A DNA stretch of 43,329 nucleotides from Methanobacteriota archaeon (lineage in GTDB: Archaea > Thermoplasmatota > Thermoplasmata > Methanomassiliicoccales > UBA472), in assembly GCA_029560215.1 (NCBI GenBank), contig JAKPZB010000091.1:1-43329 (forward strand), written 5' to 3'. Below are positions 29,958-38,684 of the stretch, one piece after another. How positions within the stretch are numbered: the first letter of the stretch is position 1; each line of letters starts with the position of its first letter. A program made the translations under genes and the position numbers. The notes below the pieces were generated by a model. It was given only the letters and a program-made list of their open reading frames with translations. It ran no database searches and had not been told where the DNA came from.

Positions 29958-30521
29958 TCACAGCATCTTGAGCAGGTCGGCCGATGTTATTATGCCGATC
30001 ATGTCGCCGTTGCGTCCGACCATCACCGCGTGGGAGCTGCTGAGAAGGGCGGTCACCGCCTCCACTGGAGTGTCCTCGTTCACTATCGGAAAAGCGTCCT
30101 CCATGATATCGCTCACCTTGAGCTCCACGATGGTCTCCATGCGTTCCCCGTCCCTTAGGCGAGCGAGTATCTGGTTCTCGCTGACGCTCCCCACGTGCTG
30201 CCGTCCGAGGAACACCGGCATCTGTGATATGCCAGCGGACCGCATGAGCTCGGTGGCCGCCTTCACCAGCTCGTTGGACTGCACCCCGACGATCTGCCTG
30301 GTGGCCAGGTCCCCGGCCTTGCTGGCCTTGGAATGGCGGCGGGATTCCTCCTGCAGGGCGGTGAATATTCTGGTCACCGCCTCATAGCTGCCCTTTATGC
30401 TCCCCCTCTCCAGCTTGGCGATGGTGGACTGACTTACGCCGCAGAGCCTGGCCAGCTCCTGCTGCGTGATATCAAGTGACTTGCGCAGCCGTTTGATCTC
30501 GCTCTCCGAAGGGAACTTCAT
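29958..30521 (-). CDS. XRE-type regulator with paired CBS domains
   Basis: This 187-residue DNA-binding protein has a helix-turn-helix at about 8-55 (T-Q-Q-E-L-A-R-L-C-G-V-S-Q-S-T-I-A-K) and two CBS motifs (about 65-120 and 125-185), a Bateman module that binds adenosyl ligands such as AMP, ATP or S-adenosylmethionine. HTH-CBS regulators are widespread in methanogens. It is transcribed divergently from the AdoMet synthetase gene with 125 bases between, so AdoMet sensing and control of that gene is an attractive inference. The near-palindrome at 30539-30552 overlaps its own TATA region and suggests autoregulation. The ATG at 30521 starts the HTH. Confidence 0.88.
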   Translation of the reverse strand: MKFPSESEIKRLRKSLDITQQELARLCGVSQSTIAKLERGSIKGSYEAVTRIFTALQEESRRHSKASKAGDLATRQIVGVQSNELVKAATELMRSAGISQMPVFLGRQHVGSVSENQILARLRDGERMETIVELKVSDIMEDAFPIVNEDTPVEAVTALLSSSHAVMVGRNGDMIGIITSADLLKML

Positions 30522-30538
30522 GCTTTACGGTAATGATT

Positions 30539-30552
30539 ATTCGTATATGAAT
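30539..30552. promoter_or_regulatory. Near-palindromic candidate operator ATTCGTATATGAAT
   Basis: Six of seven base pairs of this 14-bp dyad are symmetric. It overlaps the minus-strand TATA region of the XRE-CBS gene, about 25 bases from its ATG, a position where a bound repressor would block its own promoter. Confidence 0.45.
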
Positions 30553-30569
30553 ATTTGAGTCAATCACCC

Positions 30570-30575
30570 TTATAT
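30570..30575 (+). promoter_or_regulatory. TATA box of the AdoMet synthetase gene
   Basis: TTATAT predicts a transcription start near 30597 and a leader of about 50 bases, unusually long for this window. Confidence 0.55.
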
Positions 30576-30593
30576 CAAACCAGGAATTTCCAA

Positions 30594-30610
30594 GGAACCA
30601 TCCAGGTTCC
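30594..30610. promoter_or_regulatory. Inverted repeat at the predicted start of the mat transcript
   Basis: GGAACC-atcca-GGTTCC is a perfect 6-bp inverted repeat with a 5-base spacer. It sits where transcription of mat is expected to start. It could be a repressor site or a hairpin at the 5' end of the message. Confidence 0.45.
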
Positions 30611-30646
30611 CTCGCGGGTCCCTGCTTACAACAAGGTGAACGATCC

Positions 30647-31945
30647 ATGGCTAAGGTAAGCGCGAAGTCGAAGGCCGCCGCCAAGACGGTTGGCCGCAAG
30701 GTTTCCCCCAGGAAGGCATCCAAGAACATCGTGGTCGAGAGCATGAAGGCCGTCCCCCTCGCCCAGCAGAACGTTGAACTGGTGGAGAGAAAAGGCATCG
30801 GCCATCCGGACAGCATCTCCGACGGCATAGCGGAGGCCGTCTCGTTGGCATTGTGCAAGATGTACCTGGAGAGGTTCGGGGAGATATTGCACCACAACAC
30901 CGACCAGAACGAGGTGGTGGGCGGACAGAGCACCCCGAGGTTCGGCGGTGGAGAGGTCCTCGAGCCCATTCACATCATGCTCTCCGGACGCGCCATCACC
31001 CAGGTCAACGGCGAGCGCCTGCCCTACAGCACCACCGCCATCAACGCCACGAAGGAATATCTCAAGCGCTTCCCCAACCTCGATGTCAACCGCCACATCA
31101 CCGTGGACTGCCGCATCGGGAAGGGTTCCTTCGACCTGATCAAGAACTTCGAGGCCCTCAAGGACCAGTGCAAGATGGACGGGCGTGGCAACCACTGCCT
31201 GCTGGCCAACGACACCTCCTTCGGCTGCTCCTTCGCCCCCTACTCGGACACCGAGCTGGTGTGCCTGGAGACCGAGAAGTACGTGAACGGCGCGATGAAG
31301 AAGAAGCTCAAGGAGACCGGAGAGGACGTCAAGGTCATGTGCTCCCGCAAGGACAAGAAGATCAACATGACCATCGCCTGCGCCATGGTCGACCGCTACA
31401 TCCCGGACGCCGATCACTACAAGAGCGTCGTCGAGGAGATGAAGGAGAGGGTGCTGGACAACGCCACCAAGTTCACCGATTACGACGTGGCCTTGGACAT
31501 CAACCACGCCGACAATTCGGCTATCGGCAACTTCTACCTGACCGTCACCGGCCTCAGCGCCGAGAACGGGGACGACGGCTCCGTCGGCCGCGGGAACCGC
31601 ATGAACGGTCTGATCACCCCGTACCGCACCATGTCCATGGAGGCCTCGGCCGGCAAGAACCCCATCACCCACGTGGGCAAGATGTACAACATCCTGGCCA
31701 ACTGGATCGCCAACGACATCGTCAAGAAGAGCAACGGCAACATCGTGGAGGCCGACGTGCGCATCCTCTCTCAGATCGGCCGCCCCATCAGCGACCCGGA
31801 GACCTGCAGCGTGCAGCTGTTCCTGGCCCCTGGCGCCGACGCGGCCAAGTGGCAGAAGGAGGCCTACGCCATATCCGACGAATGGTTGGAGAACATCGGC
31901 AAGGTCACGGAGAAAGTTGTAAAAGGACAGGTCACGGTATTCTGA
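30647..31945 (+). CDS. mat: S-adenosylmethionine synthetase, archaeal type
   Basis: The 432-residue enzyme makes AdoMet from methionine and ATP. The archaeal family motif [15 protein letters not shown] lies at about 46-60, followed by the conserved H-N-T-D-Q and G-R-A-I-T stretches, [10 protein letters not shown] near 310, and [10 protein letters not shown] near 340. Most archaeal enzymes are near 400 residues and reach G-H-P-D near residue 28. Here about 25 extra N-terminal residues contain nine Lys/Arg and many Ala. The ATG at 30647 has AAGGTG upstream. A later ATG at 30743 would cut into conserved sequence. A DUF4443 gene follows after 3 bases. Confidence 0.95.
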   Translation: MAKVSAKSKAAAKTVGRKVSPRKASKNIVVESMKAVPLAQQNVELVERKGIGHPDSISDGIAEAVSLALCKMYLERFGEILHHNTDQNEVVGGQSTPRFGGGEVLEPIHIMLSGRAITQVNGERLPYSTTAINATKEYLKRFPNLDVNRHITVDCRIGKGSFDLIKNFEALKDQCKMDGRGNHCLLANDTSFGCSFAPYSDTELVCLETEKYVNGAMKKKLKETGEDVKVMCSRKDKKINMTIACAMVDRYIPDADHYKSVVEEMKERVLDNATKFTDYDVALDINHADNSAIGNFYLTVTGLSAENGDDGSVGRGNRMNGLITPYRTMSMEASAGKNPITHVGKMYNILANWIANDIVKKSNGNIVEADVRILSQIGRPISDPETCSVQLFLAPGADAAKWQKEAYAISDEWLENIGKVTEKVVKGQVTVF

Positions 31946-31948
31946 GGC

Positions 31949-32533
31949 ATGAAGCTCGTCGACCTGCCCCGCTACGGTCCGGTGCACCGCTTCGGCAATC
32001 ACCACGTGTACCGCACGCTGATGGTGCTCTCGGACCAGAAACGCAAAGGGCGTAAGCAGATAGCGGACGCGGTGGGCATCGGCGAAGGCAGCATGCGCAC
32101 GATAATCGAATACCTCCGTGGACTGGACATGATCGATATACGTCAAACCGGCGTTAAGATCACCCGCCACGGAAACGCCTTCCTATCCGACCTTCCCATC
32201 AAGATGGCCGACATAGGCCACGGCTCCATCGCCCTGGGCAAGGAATGCGTCGCGGTGCACATGAGCAACAACGGCGACAAGATCAAGATGGGCGTGGAGC
32301 AGCGCGACTCGGCCATCATGGCCGGGGCGGAGGGGGCTACCACCCTGGTGGTCCGTGATGGCAAGCTCACCGTGCCGCCCGATTATGTCATAGACGAGCG
32401 TGACCCGACCCTGGCCAAACTTCTTCATGAGAAGTTCAACCTGCGCGAGGGGGACGCCATCATAATCGGCACCGCCTCCACGGTGTCCAAGGCCGAGGAC
32501 GGAGCTCTGGCCGCCGCTTTCGACCTACTCTAG
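31949..32533 (+). CDS. Winged-helix protein with DUF4443-like C-terminus
   Basis: The 194-residue protein starts with a winged helix-turn-helix (about 15-75: [22 protein letters not shown]) and ends with an alpha/beta domain of DUF4443 type, including [19 protein letters not shown] and a final G-D-A-I-I-I-G-T-A. It is cotranscribed with AdoMet synthetase (3-base gap). The HTH suggests DNA binding, and the C-terminal domain may sense a metabolite. Function is not established. It overlaps the convergent DUF255 gene by 9 bases. Confidence 0.75.
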   Translation: MKLVDLPRYGPVHRFGNHHVYRTLMVLSDQKRKGRKQIADAVGIGEGSMRTIIEYLRGLDMIDIRQTGVKITRHGNAFLSDLPIKMADIGHGSIALGKECVAVHMSNNGDKIKMGVEQRDSAIMAGAEGATTLVVRDGKLTVPPDYVIDERDPTLAKLLHEKFNLREGDAIIIGTASTVSKAEDGALAAAFDLL

Positions 32534-34525
32534 GAGCCGTTCGATCTCATTCCGGTCGTCGGTCTCCGGCAGGCAGGCGCCTTTTACGCATAGCCGGTAT
32601 CCATGGGGAAGCAAGGGCTGCCCTTCAAGATGCTCGGCCCTGATGGTCAGCAGGTGAGGGTTATATCCAGCGAACCAGGGGTCGGAATTTCCGAAGACCT
32701 CCAAGGTCCTCGAGGACTTCTTCATCAGCGCCCCGCACATGAACATGGCATAGGCGGACGGCGTTAAACGTAGCTCCCGCATGAAGTGCTTCTCCACACC
32801 TTCCAGGGCCTCCGCCGTCCGGGGGTCGCCGAAAAGGGCGGACAGCTGTGCGAGGACATAGTACGCGACCGAGTTACCGGAGGGGGATGCCCCGTCGTAA
32901 AGGTCCTTGGTCCTGATCAGCAGGCCCGGGTCCTCCCGCGACAGGTAGAACCCTCCGTCCTCACGATCGAGGAACAGCGCCATCATCTCCTCTATCAGGT
33001 CCAAGCATCTTTCCAGGTGCCTTCTCTCCAAGGTGGCGAAGTACATCTCCAGATGGGCCCAGGCCAGGCAGGCGTGGTCGTCCAATAGTGCGGGCACCCC
33101 GATCTCCCCATCTCGATATGAATGATAGAGGGCACCTTCCTTGAACAGGTTCCGGTCCAGGAAGTCCATGGCTTTGATGGCCAGGGGGAGAGCCTCTTCG
33201 CAATCGAGCTGGCGATGCGCCTTGCACAGGGCCGCCACCATCAGTCCGTTCCAATCAGTGAGGACCTTGTCGTCCAAGGCCGGTCGTGGTCTCTTCTGCC
33301 GATGAACGTTCAGTTCCTTCCGGATACGTTCGTCCCAGGCGTACATCTCCCCGGGGTCCGTTCCCTTCAGGGAGGCGAACTCCCGGATGGTCCTGGTACG
33401 ATGGAGCACATTGAGGCCAGACCTGGTACGGGTGGCCTCGTCACGGAAATTTCCCGAGTCCCAGACGTCGTACAGCTCCTTGAATCTCTGCAGGTCCTCC
33501 GGGGAGAGCAGGGTGGAAAGCTCCTCATACCTCCAGACATAGAAGGCTCCCTCCTTTCCCTCGGAATCCGCGTCCTCGGAGGAACGGAACCCGCCTTCCG
33601 GGGAGGCGAGGTCCCGTTCGACGTAGCGGACCAGCTCGATCCCCGCCTGGCGGTACTCCCGATCGCCGGTGACCGCGTAGGCCTCCGCCAAGGCCATCAG
33701 CATCATGGCCTGGTCGTAGAGCATCTTCTCGAAGTGCGGCAGGTGCCAGCGGTGGTCTGTGGAATACCGGTGGAATCCTCCGCCCAGATGGTCCCTTATC
33801 CCGCCTCGGGCGATATTATCCATGGTCTTGATGGCCATTTCCAGGGCCTTTACGTCCTTCCTCTCTCGGTAAAATCGCAGAAGGAACAGAAGCTTGTGCG
33901 GGGAGGGGAACTTCCGTTCCGCGTCGAACCCGCCGTATCGAGGCTCGAAGTCCTCGCCCAGGTGCTGAAACGTCAGGTCGATCAGCTCAAGGACGTCCCC
34001 CTCGGCGGGGTCCCGCTCGAAGGAGTCCAGGATCTCCAGGACCTTGACCGCGACATCCTGGATCTCTTCCCTCCTCTCCTGCCAGGTGCGATGCGCCGCC
34101 GGCAGCAGGTCGATCATCCCCGGCATTCCCTGGCGGGACCGTTTCGGCAGGTAGGTCCCGGCCCAGAAGGGGACCCGCTCCGGGGTCATCAATATGGTCA
34201 GGGGCCATCCTCCGCTCCCGGTCATCATCTGGCAGACCTTCATGTACAAGCTGTCCACCTCCGGCCGCTCCTCCCGGTCCACCTTGATGCTGACGAACCA
34301 GTCGTTCATCATCTTGGCCACCTCGACGTCCTCGAAGCTCTCCCGTTCCATGACGTGGCACCAGTGGCAGGACGAATAGCCGATGGAAAGGATGATCGGT
34401 CGGTCGAGCTCCTTCGCCCTCTCGAACGCCTCCGCTCCCCAGGGATACCAATCCACCGGATTGCGGGAGTGCTGCAGCAGGTAGGGGCTACGCTCCTTGG
34501 CGAGGCGGTTCTCAGGTCCGGCCAT
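32525..34525 (-). CDS. Thioredoxin-domain DUF255 protein (YyaL/SSP411 family)
   Basis: The 666-residue cytosolic protein has an N-terminal thioredoxin-like domain (1 to about 160) with C-H-W-C at 53-56 and the family hallmark [18 protein letters not shown] (13-30). An (alpha/alpha)6 glycosidase-like barrel covers the rest, with H-L-G-G-G-F-H-R-Y near 240-250, H-F-E-K-M-L-Y-D near 262, and D-W-N-G-L-M near 430. Length is normal for the family, which occurs in bacteria, archaea and animals with no firmly known reaction. It is on its own transcript, divergent from the MFS gene. Confidence 0.93.
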   Translation of the reverse strand: MAGPENRLAKERSPYLLQHSRNPVDWYPWGAEAFERAKELDRPIILSIGYSSCHWCHVMERESFEDVEVAKMMNDWFVSIKVDREERPEVDSLYMKVCQMMTGSGGWPLTILMTPERVPFWAGTYLPKRSRQGMPGMIDLLPAAHRTWQERREEIQDVAVKVLEILDSFERDPAEGDVLELIDLTFQHLGEDFEPRYGGFDAERKFPSPHKLLFLLRFYRERKDVKALEMAIKTMDNIARGGIRDHLGGGFHRYSTDHRWHLPHFEKMLYDQAMMLMALAEAYAVTGDREYRQAGIELVRYVERDLASPEGGFRSSEDADSEGKEGAFYVWRYEELSTLLSPEDLQRFKELYDVWDSGNFRDEATRTRSGLNVLHRTRTIREFASLKGTDPGEMYAWDERIRKELNVHRQKRPRPALDDKVLTDWNGLMVAALCKAHRQLDCEEALPLAIKAMDFLDRNLFKEGALYHSYRDGEIGVPALLDDHACLAWAHLEMYFATLERRHLERCLDLIEEMMALFLDREDGGFYLSREDPGLLIRTKDLYDGASPSGNSVAYYVLAQLSALFGDPRTAEALEGVEKHFMRELRLTPSAYAMFMCGALMKKSSRTLEVFGNSDPWFAGYNPHLLTIRAEHLEGQPLLPHGYRLCVKGACLPETDDRNEIERLLE

Positions 34526-34602
34526 GAATGGTGCTAACGAAGCTGCTCGGTAATCTACCTATTCCTTCGGTGTAAAATATCGGGTCATAGTGATAGTATT
34601 AT
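34526..34602. promoter_or_regulatory. Divergent promoter region of the DUF255 and MFS genes
   Basis: In this 77-base spacer the plus-strand TAAAATATC at about 34572-34580 lies about 28 bases before the ATG at 34603, consistent with a leaderless message. I see no strong minus-strand TATA. Confidence 0.4.
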
Positions 34603-35871
34603 ATGACGGTCGTCCAATCACCTTGCCAGTATTTCCGGTCTTTGGGATGGGATGCGCCGGTGAACATTCGCAATTGGTTGGGTGGAGGGAGGGATAGCGC
34701 TAGCGTCAGCGAACGCCAGTCCCTCCGTTACGCCACCTTTTTCATACTCCTTCTCGGCGTGGTGTCGCTTTTCGCCGACATGTCCTACGAGGGCGCGAAG
34801 AGCATCAGCGGGTCATACCTGAAGACCCTGGGCGCCACCGCGGCCACCGTAGCCCTGGTCTCCGGCTTCGGGGAGTTCATCGGTTACGGCTGGAGAGTGG
34901 TCTCCGGCCATATCACCGACCGCACCGGCCGCTACTGGACCATCGTGGTCATCGGCTACGCCATGAATTTGCTGGCCATTCCGCTGCTGGCCTTCACCGG
35001 GGACTGGTACACGGTGGCCATACTGATCGTCATGGAGCGCATGGGCAAGGCGATCAGGGCACCGGCCCGCGACGCCATGCTCTCCCACGCCGCCATCAAG
35101 ACCGGCCGGGGATGGGCCTTCGGGGTGCAGGAGGCCCTGTCCTCCGTGGGAGCCATGATCGGGCCGGTGGCCATCTTCCTGGTGTTCTGGGCCGGCGGTG
35201 ACTATTCCATGGCCTTCCTGCTCATGGGGATCCCGGCGCTGCTGTCCCTGGGCGTTCTTTATTACACGTACACGAAGTACCCCAAGCCGCAGCTGATGGA
35301 ACCGCCCAAGCCGCAGGAGAAGGCGATGCTTCCCCGCCGCTTCTGGCTGTACGCGCTGGCCGCCGCGTTCATGGCCGCAGGTTACATCGATTATCCCCTA
35401 GTGGCCTATCACATACAGAATCACGAGCTAGGCAACGAGATGGTGATCCCTCTGCTCTATGCCCTGGCCATGGGGGCGGACGCCATATCGGCGATGGTTC
35501 TGGGCAAGCTGTTCGACCAGGGCGGGCCGAAGGTGCTTCTGGTGGTCATTATCCCGGCCGCCTTCTTCCCGGTGCTGGCCTTCTCCGATTCGATGGTCCT
35601 CATCGCCGCCGGAATGGGCCTGTTCGGGCTGGGCATGGGCGCCCAGGAATCGATAATGCGGGCGGTCGTCGCCGACCTGGCGCCGGTGGGAAGAAGAGCC
35701 ACCGCCTACGGCTATTACAACACCGTGTTCGGCATATTCTGGTTCGTGGGGTCCCTGGGTTTGGGCATGCTCTACGACCTGTCGATACCGACGATGATCG
35801 CCATATCCGTGGGAGTGCAGCTGATCTCCGTTCCCCTGTTCCTGATGTTCCTGCGCGACAGAACAGGGTAA
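34603..35871 (+). CDS. MFS transporter
   Basis: This protein of up to 422 residues has about twelve hydrophobic segments. The loop 2-3 signature is G-H-I-T-D-R-T-G-R-Y-W near residue 105. A second half starts near 245. L-S-S-V-G-A-M-I-G-P near 178-187 matches the C motif of exporter-type MFS proteins, so efflux is plausible. The start is uncertain. The ATG at 34603 fits the TATA box but adds about 45 polar residues before the first helix. GTG at 34660 with GGGATG upstream would give a more usual N-terminus. A hairpin follows 12 bases after the stop. Confidence 0.88.
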   Translation: MTVVQSPCQYFRSLGWDAPVNIRNWLGGGRDSASVSERQSLRYATFFILLLGVVSLFADMSYEGAKSISGSYLKTLGATAATVALVSGFGEFIGYGWRVVSGHITDRTGRYWTIVVIGYAMNLLAIPLLAFTGDWYTVAILIVMERMGKAIRAPARDAMLSHAAIKTGRGWAFGVQEALSSVGAMIGPVAIFLVFWAGGDYSMAFLLMGIPALLSLGVLYYTYTKYPKPQLMEPPKPQEKAMLPRRFWLYALAAAFMAAGYIDYPLVAYHIQNHELGNEMVIPLLYALAMGADAISAMVLGKLFDQGGPKVLLVVIIPAAFFPVLAFSDSMVLIAAGMGLFGLGMGAQESIMRAVVADLAPVGRRATAYGYYNTVFGIFWFVGSLGLGMLYDLSIPTMIAISVGVQLISVPLFLMFLRDRTG

Positions 35872-35883
35872 TAAAAGGTTTGG

Positions 35884-35921
35884 AAGGGGTTTGGGCGGCC
35901 TTTCGAGGCCTTGAACCCCTT
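35884..35921 (+). terminator. Hairpin after the MFS gene
   Basis: AAGGGGTT (35884-35891) pairs with AACCCCTT (35914-35921), with an inner GGCC/GGCC pair, followed by TT. It begins 12 bases after the stop. A similar AACCCCTTTT on the opposite strand (about 36046-36037) ends the convergent glutamate synthase gene. The remaining ~110 bases between are AT-rich with a TATA-like TTATAAAAG near 35980, but no gene is visible. Confidence 0.55.
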
Positions 35922-36058
35922 TTGGCGTTTCTCCTCCTATTCGTCCCGCGAAAGATGAGGATCACCGCGAGACGATATTATTATAAAAGTAGCATTTAAT
36001 AAATTTACCTAGGCAAAAATGTGAAAGGAGTTTAGAAAAGGGGTTTGGATGGACGCTT

Positions 36059-37669
36059 TCACCATTTTTCCAACATGGGCATCATGACCCGCTCGGCCAG
36101 GTTCTCCAGGGTCTCCACGCCGGTGACCTTCTGGGCGTATGGCGTCAAGGAGGCGATGTCGCTGCGTTGGATGTTCTCCAGGGTGAACTTCCTGCTTCCG
36201 GCCATCAGCTGCTTGAGCCCTTCGCCGAGACGGTCCACGAAGTAGGTGTACTCGCCGACCGCGCCGTAGGGGATGTCCGTTCCCAGTTTCTTCTTGTAGC
36301 GGTGCTCCAGCTCCTGTGCGGCGATGAAGAAGGTCTTCGGGTCGCTGCCGTAGGCGGCGGTGAAGCTGCTGGGCAAGGAATTGGTCTCCGCCAGCTTCAC
36401 GAAGTTGGCGCTCTTCATGGCCGTCAGCAGCGGGGCCCGGGCCATGGCGATGGCCTTCACCAGCGGCCCGTCGCCGAGGTTGCTCATGGCCATCGACTTG
36501 TAGATCTGCGTCTCGTTGACGAAACCGCCGGCCATGACCAGGTCGGGGATGAACTTGCCCTTCCTCATCATGACCTGGGCGCACATCATCATCTGCGCCT
36601 GGAGGTGCACGGTGGGGGTGCTCATCTCGTTCATCATGGGCACCGGGGACATGCCAGTCCCGCCGCCCGCGCCGTCGAAGGTCAGCATGTCGATCTTGGC
36701 CTCCGAGGCCGCCTTCATGGTGAAGGCCACCACCTCCGGCCGATAGGCGCCGGTCTTGAGGAACACGTACTTGGCGCCTCGCGACCTAAGGTCCTCGACA
36801 TCCTCGATGAAGGACCGGTGGTCCGGGAAGCCCACCCGGGAGTGCCTCTCGAAGCTCTTGAAGGCTCCGGCCTTGAAGGCATCCTGCACATCCTTGTCCT
36901 CGGGGTCCGGGAGCACCAGGTATCCGCGCTTCTTCAGCTCCAAGGCCCGCTCCAGGGTGGTCAGGCGGACCTCGCCTCCGATGGCCTTGGCGCCCTGTCC
37001 CCACTTCCTCTCGATGATATCCACCTCCAGCTTGCTGAGCGCGTACTCGTCGACGCCTCCGCGCTGGTCCTCGACATTGGTCTGCACGGCGATGCCGCCG
37101 TATTTGCCGTCGTAGAGCTCCTTGTAGGACCTGACCCTGAAGGCCAGGTCGGGCGAGCTGGTGACCTTGCCCCTGGTGTAGACGGACTCGTGGTCCATGC
37201 CGCATACGTTCTCGCCCACGGTCTGGACGACCCCGCTCATGGCCGCGCCCTTGGCCATGGCCTCCCAGTGGCGCTTGGCGACGGCGGTCGAGCCCAGGCC
37301 GGCGATGATCAGGGGCACCTTCAGCTTGATCGGTCTCTTGGAACGGGTGGCCACCGCGGTGGTGATGTCCACGTTCTCAAAGAAGGCCTTGTCCGGGGTC
37401 GCCTCGATGCCATGGGCCCCGATCAGCTCGGCCATGATCTGGAAGTGCGACCAGTCCAGGTGGAACTCCTTGTTGGAGGCGGCGGTGCTCTTGCCAAAGT
37501 ATTCCGGCAGGGGGTATAGCACTTCGCGTCCCCGGAAGGCGGACTTCCCGACCTCGCAGAGAACGTTGCAGTCCTCCACGCAGATGGGGCACATTCCGTT
37601 CACAGGGCTGATATCTGGCACACGGGTCTTGGTTCCGGTGGTCGATCTGCTGTTCTCTATGGTGTTCAA
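36059..37669 (-). CDS. FMN-dependent glutamate synthase-type protein (archaeal GltB-like)
   Basis: The 536-residue protein corresponds to the FMN/synthase domain of glutamate synthase, which makes glutamate from 2-oxoglutarate and ammonia with reduced ferredoxin or a partner flavoprotein. It lacks the N-terminal amidotransferase and C-terminal GXGXG domains, as in archaeal stand-alone forms. N-terminal cysteines C-P-I-C-V-E-D-C-N-V-L-C (27-38) suggest an iron-sulfur or zinc site. P-L-I-I-A-G-L-G-S-T-A (about 119-129), L-T-F-D-G-A-G-G-G-T-G-M-S-P near 340, and a glycine-rich phosphate site near 395 mark the FMN barrel. TTG at 37669 is used with GTGAG upstream, and no closer ATG fits. The AT-rich upstream region carries repeated dyads. 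Confidence 0.9.
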   Translation of the reverse strand: MNTIENSRSTTGTKTRVPDISPVNGMCPICVEDCNVLCEVGKSAFRGREVLYPLPEYFGKSTAASNKEFHLDWSHFQIMAELIGAHGIEATPDKAFFENVDITTAVATRSKRPIKLKVPLIIAGLGSTAVAKRHWEAMAKGAAMSGVVQTVGENVCGMDHESVYTRGKVTSSPDLAFRVRSYKELYDGKYGGIAVQTNVEDQRGGVDEYALSKLEVDIIERKWGQGAKAIGGEVRLTTLERALELKKRGYLVLPDPEDKDVQDAFKAGAFKSFERHSRVGFPDHRSFIEDVEDLRSRGAKYVFLKTGAYRPEVVAFTMKAASEAKIDMLTFDGAGGGTGMSPVPMMNEMSTPTVHLQAQMMMCAQVMMRKGKFIPDLVMAGGFVNETQIYKSMAMSNLGDGPLVKAIAMARAPLLTAMKSANFVKLAETNSLPSSFTAAYGSDPKTFFIAAQELEHRYKKKLGTDIPYGAVGEYTYFVDRLGEGLKQLMAGSRKFTLENIQRSDIASLTPYAQKVTGVETLENLAERVMMPMLEKW

Positions 37670-37745
37670 GGTGGTCTCACTTCCTTTACTAACGCTTGAG
37701 ACGATGGCATATGATGTCTGTATATGAATCTTATCGGAGAAAAAA

Positions 37746-37833
37746 TAGACATATATCTAACAATTATAAAAGGATTGTATCTAAATATCTAAATATTTAA
37801 TCTTAACAACCTGTAATTCTAGACATTTGTCTA
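37746..37833. promoter_or_regulatory. Operator-like repeats in the AT-rich gap between glutamate synthase and the membrane-protein genes
   Basis: TAGACA-TA-TATCTA (37746-37759) and TAGACA-TT-TGTCTA (37820-37833, a perfect dyad) share the half-site TAGACA. Between them TATCTAAA occurs twice in tandem (37778-37793). Another AGACAT half-site lies near 37713-37718 on the minus strand. A central TTATAAAAGG at about 37764-37773 can serve as a TATA box in either direction. The whole 223-base gap (37670-37892) otherwise holds no gene. Confidence 0.5.
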
Positions 37834-37892
37834 TGAAGCATATTCGAAACCTCCTTATGTAGTAAAGTAATCCCCCGGTGTAGGTGCGGTAA

Positions 37893-38093
37893 TTGGCTCC
37901 GAGTCTGCTTTGGGTAAGTACCATGTGGGGAGCGTCGGTAGGAATCATAATCGCGGATATAGTCTACTTCTTCACCGATTCTCTGGCCTCGTTCCTGCTC
38001 TTCATCCCTTTTGCCATCATTGGCTATCTCTTGGCTAGAAGGTTCCTGCGTAAATGGGGTTCGGTCGAAGGATACATAAAAGGCGGCAAATAG
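37893..38093 (+). CDS. Small membrane protein upstream of the SPFH operon
   Basis: The 66-residue protein has two predicted membrane helices (about 10-28 and 31-49) and a basic C-terminal tail R-R-F-L-R-K-W. The TTG at 37893 is favoured because AGGTG lies 6 bases upstream. An ATG at 37923 would shorten it by ten residues and lacks a ribosome site. It is unrecognised. It lies 53 bases before the SPFH operon on the same strand, with a TATA-like TTTTTAATC (38101-38109) between, so it may be a separate transcript with a related membrane role. Confidence 0.55.
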   Translation: MAPSLLWVSTMWGASVGIIIADIVYFFTDSLASFLLFIPFAIIGYLLARRFLRKWGSVEGYIKGGK

Positions 38094-38146
38094 GCCAACA
38101 TTTTTAATCACAACCTACAATATACACGGCAGGAGAAGGGATTCCT

Positions 38147-38680
38147 TTGCCAGACATAAGGGATAGGGTGGAGGACGACCGCGGATTGTTGAAGAAGATC
38201 CAATTGGTCGTTCCGGGATTCCGTGGTTATAGGATCAGGGAGGACCTAAGGGACTCCGATCGCATGCTCAGGGCCGAGCTGGCCAAGAGGCTGGCCTTGC
38301 AGAGGTCCCAACTGGAGGATGCGCGAAGAGCCCTGGTCAGGGAGAATCCCATGTCCAAGGCCCTGGAGGAGATGGGCGGGGTGGTCAGCTCCATGAAGAG
38401 AGTGGAGGGCGAGATGCTGCACGCCGAGGTCGGCTACTCCGGGATCTCCGCCGACGTGAAGATGAAGGACGGCGAGCTCAACCGGCTCTACGAGTACGAC
38501 TATTCGATGATCGAGAGCCTGAACTTCATCGATGACGCGCTCATCAAGGTTCCGGAGATGGTCCGGTCCAGCAATGACGCCGGACTGCGGGACGCGGTGG
38601 AGACGGTGAGGACCAGGGTCGACGGGTTGGAGAGCCGCTTCAAACGCCGCAAGGCGGCCATAACTGGAACGGGGCTGTGA
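38147..38680 (+). CDS. Coiled-coil protein, first gene of the SPFH operon
   Basis: The 177-residue, Arg/Glu/Asp-rich, mostly helical protein opens with V-V-P-G-F-R-G-Y-R-I-R-E-D-L-R (about 21-35) and then shows long helices with heptad-like Leu spacing. Proteins with this G-[FY]-x-G-Y-x-x-R-E-D start are found next to SPFH proteins in other prokaryotes, as far as I can recall, so it is probably a conserved partner. It could play the scaffold role of PspA in the related Bacillus system, but it is much shorter and not visibly homologous. The start is TTG at 38147 with AGGAGAAGG upstream. The SPFH gene follows after 4 bases. Confidence 0.7.
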   Translation: MPDIRDRVEDDRGLLKKIQLVVPGFRGYRIREDLRDSDRMLRAELAKRLALQRSQLEDARRALVRENPMSKALEEMGGVVSSMKRVEGEMLHAEVGYSGISADVKMKDGELNRLYEYDYSMIESLNFIDDALIKVPEMVRSSNDAGLRDAVETVRTRVDGLESRFKRRKAAITGTGL

Positions 38681-38684
38681 TCAT

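Noticed and set aside
30626-32170. 514-residue frame antisense to AdoMet synthetase
   Set aside because: It mirrors a clear enzyme gene in GC-rich DNA, has Val/His/Asp-rich low-complexity content and no family motif.
33122-34537. 471-residue frame antisense to the DUF255 gene
   Set aside because: The sense strand encodes a full family protein with catalytic-type motifs. The antisense frame has none.
36167-37519. 450-residue frame antisense to glutamate synthase
   Set aside because: Shadow of a conserved gene. Composition is His/Leu/Gly/Val-rich with no recognisable domain.
37803-38111. 102-residue minus-strand frame opposite the small membrane protein
   Set aside because: No ribosome site or hydrophobic/conserved pattern. 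The plus strand has a better start signal and clear membrane helices.
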